Source: Nemertoderma westbladi (Eukaryota > Xenacoelomorpha > Nemertodermatida > Nemertodermatidae). Taken from it: a stretch of 64,000 bases of DNA. Location: positions 29,337-93,336 of the forward strand of contig JAUCBJ010000865.1 in NCBI GenBank assembly GCA_032718475.1, given 5' to 3'. The notes below the pieces were generated by a model, which was not told the DNA's origin, did not search any database, and worked only from the letters and a program-made list of their open reading frames with translations. Positions 61,760 through 64,000 of the stretch are shown here, piece after piece. Each line of letters begins with the position of its first letter. Within the stretch, counting starts at the first letter, position 1. Position numbers and translations under genes: made by a program.

Positions 61760-64000
61760 ATGTCTGATACTAAGCAGAACCTGTCAGACAGTTTATTAGA
61801 TGTAACTATCTGCGACTCAGATAGAGACGTACAACTGTCTGGTCGTAAATCCAGTTCACCTCCCACTGTGAGGAAGGTCATCCCTCCAGTAGTAATAACA
61901 GAACCTAGGCTGGTCCAACATCGTAGGTCTATCATAGGCACCCGAGCTCAGGTCAAGCGGGACCAACAAGCAGCGGAACAGCAACAACCCGCTAGTCAAG
62001 AACTTATTCCTCAGCGGCCCAGCAGCTCCAGTAGTGAGGATACTGTAGAGCTGACACCCGAGCGCGGAGCAGAGATGACGGATGCGGTTTATACGGATCC
62101 CCTTCTCATCCTTCCTGCAGCCGTGCTCGCTGGGTTATTGATCGCGGTGGAAGAACACCAGATCGATTGGGCGAGAAGTCAACGGTCAACTAGAGATAGC
62201 TACGCGGGATACACGAGTGAAGAACTGAAGTCTATTGTCGAGTCGCAATGGAACTTCCCCGGACCCGGACTCCCGTTTGATTTATCAGAAGCTGCCTGGG
62301 AGGACATACACCGGATGGGAGTAGCCAAGGAAACCATCGATCCAGCTGTATGGAAGAGGTCCGCAGCCGGATACGCACAGGGATTCTTCAGCTCTATGGA
62401 GCGAGTAGAAAGACAACTGTTTCAACAACCTCAAGGACCTCAAGAGCAGGGACAGCTGCTTTATCAAGTTAGAGAAAGAGTTCTGCGGATCAGGCTAATC
62501 TTATCAGCCTTTGAGGAGGCTTCTAAACGAAGACAAGACACGTCGTGGCAAGTTGCCGTAAAGACTTGGTTTCAACGGGTGAGTCGCCAGGTTCAAGGAG
62601 CAGCTCAGTGGAAAGCTCAATTGGAGGAGCGCTCAACCCATGGAGAATCAACAGACGCTACTTTTTCCCAAGTGGAAAGTGAAGCGACGGCAGAGAAACC
62701 GCATAAGAGGGATGCCATTGACATCTATCTGTCAGACTATCAACGTTTTTTAGGTGATGACGAGTTGAGGAGAAGGTTAGAGGGACTTAGCCCTAATAGT
62801 GAAGGAACCAAGCTTGTGTTGGATGCCATCGATGTGGAAATGAGGGCTGCGAATCAGGCTAAATTCGAGGAACAACTCCGCATCACACGAGTTCAAGAAG
62901 AACAAGTAAAGAAAAAACGTATAGAAGACAGAAAGAAAGCAGCAGTGGTAGCTGCAGAAGCAGAAAGAAAGGCGGCAGCGGCCAAGGCAAAGGCGGCAGA
63001 GGTAGCGGCCAAGGCAAAAGCGGCAGAGGCAGCGGCAGAGGCAAAAGCGGCAGAGGCAGCGGCAGAGGCAGCGGCAGAGGCAAAAGTGGCAGAAGCAGAA
63101 CGGAAAGCGGCTGAAGAAACCACCCAATTAGAATTGGAAAACATTCAGGAGAATCAAGACTGCATAAATAAACAGTTAACAGCTAGTAATATGCAGATGA
63201 TGAATCGATCTACTCCCAAAAGACAGGGATATACATCATCTGAGGAAGGCGATACCACCGATACGGAAGGCAAAGGAAATAGATCTCGTCTAAGCAGACG
63301 TAAAAGAACATTCCACCGACAGAAATTGCCTGATTTGCCTCCAGCTGTTAGAAGGCAACTAAGTAACACCAACTTAGGTAGTACAGAGCCCACAGACCAA
63401 ATAATTAAAATAGAAAGACTCCCTACTATAGTAGATGAGCCTGAAATAATTAGGCCTGTTCTTGAAATCACCCCTTCGGTGATAGACACACCTGTGCTCC
63501 CTGAAACTACCTCTAAATTCCCTCTGCATAGCACTAAGCTACCTGTGCCCCGCAGAACTGCCCAGGAGACAGTTCAGGTCCTGGACCCCGAGCGAAATAT
63601 TCACAATTTGTCGCCCGTTGTCCCTCGTCCGCCCGCTACAACGTTGGCGACTCCCGCTTCGGCGGTCGAATGGGTGGACGAGAGACGGCGGGGGATGGAT
63701 ATCCTGCTCGGACAGATGCAGGAGACTGTCCAGCAGTTCAAGGGCACAGTAAGGGAAAGTAGGCTAGAGTTGCAAGAAGTGCAGCAAAGTATCGCGCTAG
63801 AACGCGATAAATTAGTAAATACTCAAAAGGGTATACCACCACCCTCTGTAACAATGTGTCAACCTGTTAGGTCTGAAGTATCGCATGCGCAAGGTGTGGA
63901 GCCTACACGCATTTATACTGCTAGCGAAGTAGAAACTCCTATAGTGAACCCTATTAAGGGTAATTATAGACCTGTTGATAATGATATTCCCTATAGAACT
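61760..64000 (+). CDS. gag: Element 3 Gag, open to window end (at least 747 aa)
   Basis: Frame from ATG at 61760 without a stop to the edge of the window. It starts MSDTKQNLSDSLLD and aligns with element 2 Gag nearly throughout: a NFPGPGLPFDLSEAAWED block, an Ala-rich coiled coil at nt 62935-63115 (KAAEAAAEA-type repeats), a DLPPAVRRQL segment, and the uninterrupted junction MQETVQQFKGTVRESRLE near 63715-63765 where element 2 carries its LINE. The DUF1759 core, zinc knuckles and Pol would follow beyond the edge. The coiled coil has a different repeat number from element 2. Minus-strand ORFs drawn over this region (61648-61941, 62285-63534) are shadows. Confidence 0.92.
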   Translation, partial: MSDTKQNLSDSLLDVTICDSDRDVQLSGRKSSSPPTVRKVIPPVVITEPRLVQHRRSIIGTRAQVKRDQQAAEQQQPASQELIPQRPSSSSSEDTVELTPERGAEMTDAVYTDPLLILPAAVLAGLLIAVEEHQIDWARSQRSTRDSYAGYTSEELKSIVESQWNFPGPGLPFDLSEAAWEDIHRMGVAKETIDPAVWKRSAAGYAQGFFSSMERVERQLFQQPQGPQEQGQLLYQVRERVLRIRLILSAFEEASKRRQDTSWQVAVKTWFQRVSRQVQGAAQWKAQLEERSTHGESTDATFSQVESEATAEKPHKRDAIDIYLSDYQRFLGDDELRRRLEGLSPNSEGTKLVLDAIDVEMRAANQAKFEEQLRITRVQEEQVKKKRIEDRKKAAVVAAEAERKAAAAKAKAAEVAAKAKAAEAAAEAKAAEAAAEAAAEAKVAEAERKAAEETTQLELENIQENQDCINKQLTASNMQMMNRSTPKRQGYTSSEEGDTTDTEGKGNRSRLSRRKRTFHRQKLPDLPPAVRRQLSNTNLGSTEPTDQIIKIERLPTIVDEPEIIRPVLEITPSVIDTPVLPETTSKFPLHSTKLPVPRRTAQETVQVLDPERNIHNLSPVVPRPPATTLATPASAVEWVDERRRGMDILLGQMQETVQQFKGTVRESRLELQEVQQSIALERDKLVNTQKGIPPPSVTMCQPVRSEVSHAQGVEPTRIYTASEVETPIVNPIKGNYRPVDNDIPYRT

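Larger units (their letters stand above)
58342..64000 (+). mobile_element. Element 3: BEL/Pao element, plus strand, runs off window
   Basis: 5' LTR at 58342-59556, leader with a large duplication, and an intact Gag frame from 61760 to the window end. It is related to element 2 in LTR, leader and Gag, in opposite orientation, and was inserted into ORF3 of element 4. Its uninterrupted Gag provides the empty-site reference for the LINE in element 2. Confidence 0.88.

Noticed and set aside
61648-63534. Minus-strand ORFs over element 3
   Set aside because: They are shadows of the plus-strand Gag frame, which has no stop before the window end.

Overview
The window is nuclear DNA from an animal, most likely a marine invertebrate; I cannot place it more closely. 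Three host genes of animal type are readable: the largest subunit of RNA polymerase II (minus strand, three exons, running off the left edge), a peptide O-xylosyltransferase (minus, one exon) and eIF3h (plus, one exon). Coding exons are long and introns few. Non-coding DNA is AT-rich, with many short repeats, homopolymer G/C runs and frequent TAGGCCTAC-like and ACCGGTA-like words.

Layout. 1-9758 holds POLR2A and XYLT. 9759-14813 is gene-free and packed with small DNA transposons: a 1.1 kb element with ~145 bp A-rich terminal inverted repeats and an 8-bp target duplication, a candidate hAT-type element around it, and a 481-bp piggyBac-like MITE flanked by TTAA. 14814-34783 is a complete, very young, ~20 kb BEL/Pao LTR retrotransposon (element 1) with three large ORFs. 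34789-36830 is repeats. 37003-49926 is a second BEL/Pao element (element 2, minus), inserted in a palindromic MITE. Its pol lacks reverse transcriptase, RNase H and integrase, and its gag is broken by a 5'-truncated LINE. 51117-52112 is eIF3h. 53328-54880 holds decayed Ty3/gypsy pol pieces. 56334-58341 is the 3' end of a fourth element (element 4, minus). It is cut by element 3 (plus, 58342 to beyond the window end), which has an open gag frame running off the right edge.

Main discovery. Element 1 ORF3 (28226-31951, 1241 aa) is not an envelope gene. It carries what reads as a DEDDy-type 3'-5' exonuclease domain (Exo I D471/E473, Exo II D561, Exo III Y666/E670) followed by three CCHC/CCHC-like zinc knuckles. 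I know of no described LTR retrotransposon with this arrangement. The element also carries twelve copies of a 20-bp near-palindromic motif scattered through coding and non-coding parts in different reading frames, and a tRNA-like Pol III cassette in each LTR. Elements 2 and 4 carry a different third ORF after pol, with a strongly conserved basic C-terminus.

How the parts work together. In element 1, ORF1 is Gag, ORF2 is protease-RT-RNase H-integrase and ORF3 is the accessory protein. ORF2 and ORF3 are separated from ORF1 by long spacers. Candidate splice sites (a strong 3' site at 16979, a donor at 21476 with an acceptor at 22709, and an acceptor at 28195) suggest expression by splicing. Elements 2-4 share one LTR type (TG...CA ends) and are older. 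Nesting order: MITE, then element 2, then the LINE in it; element 4, then element 3 in it.
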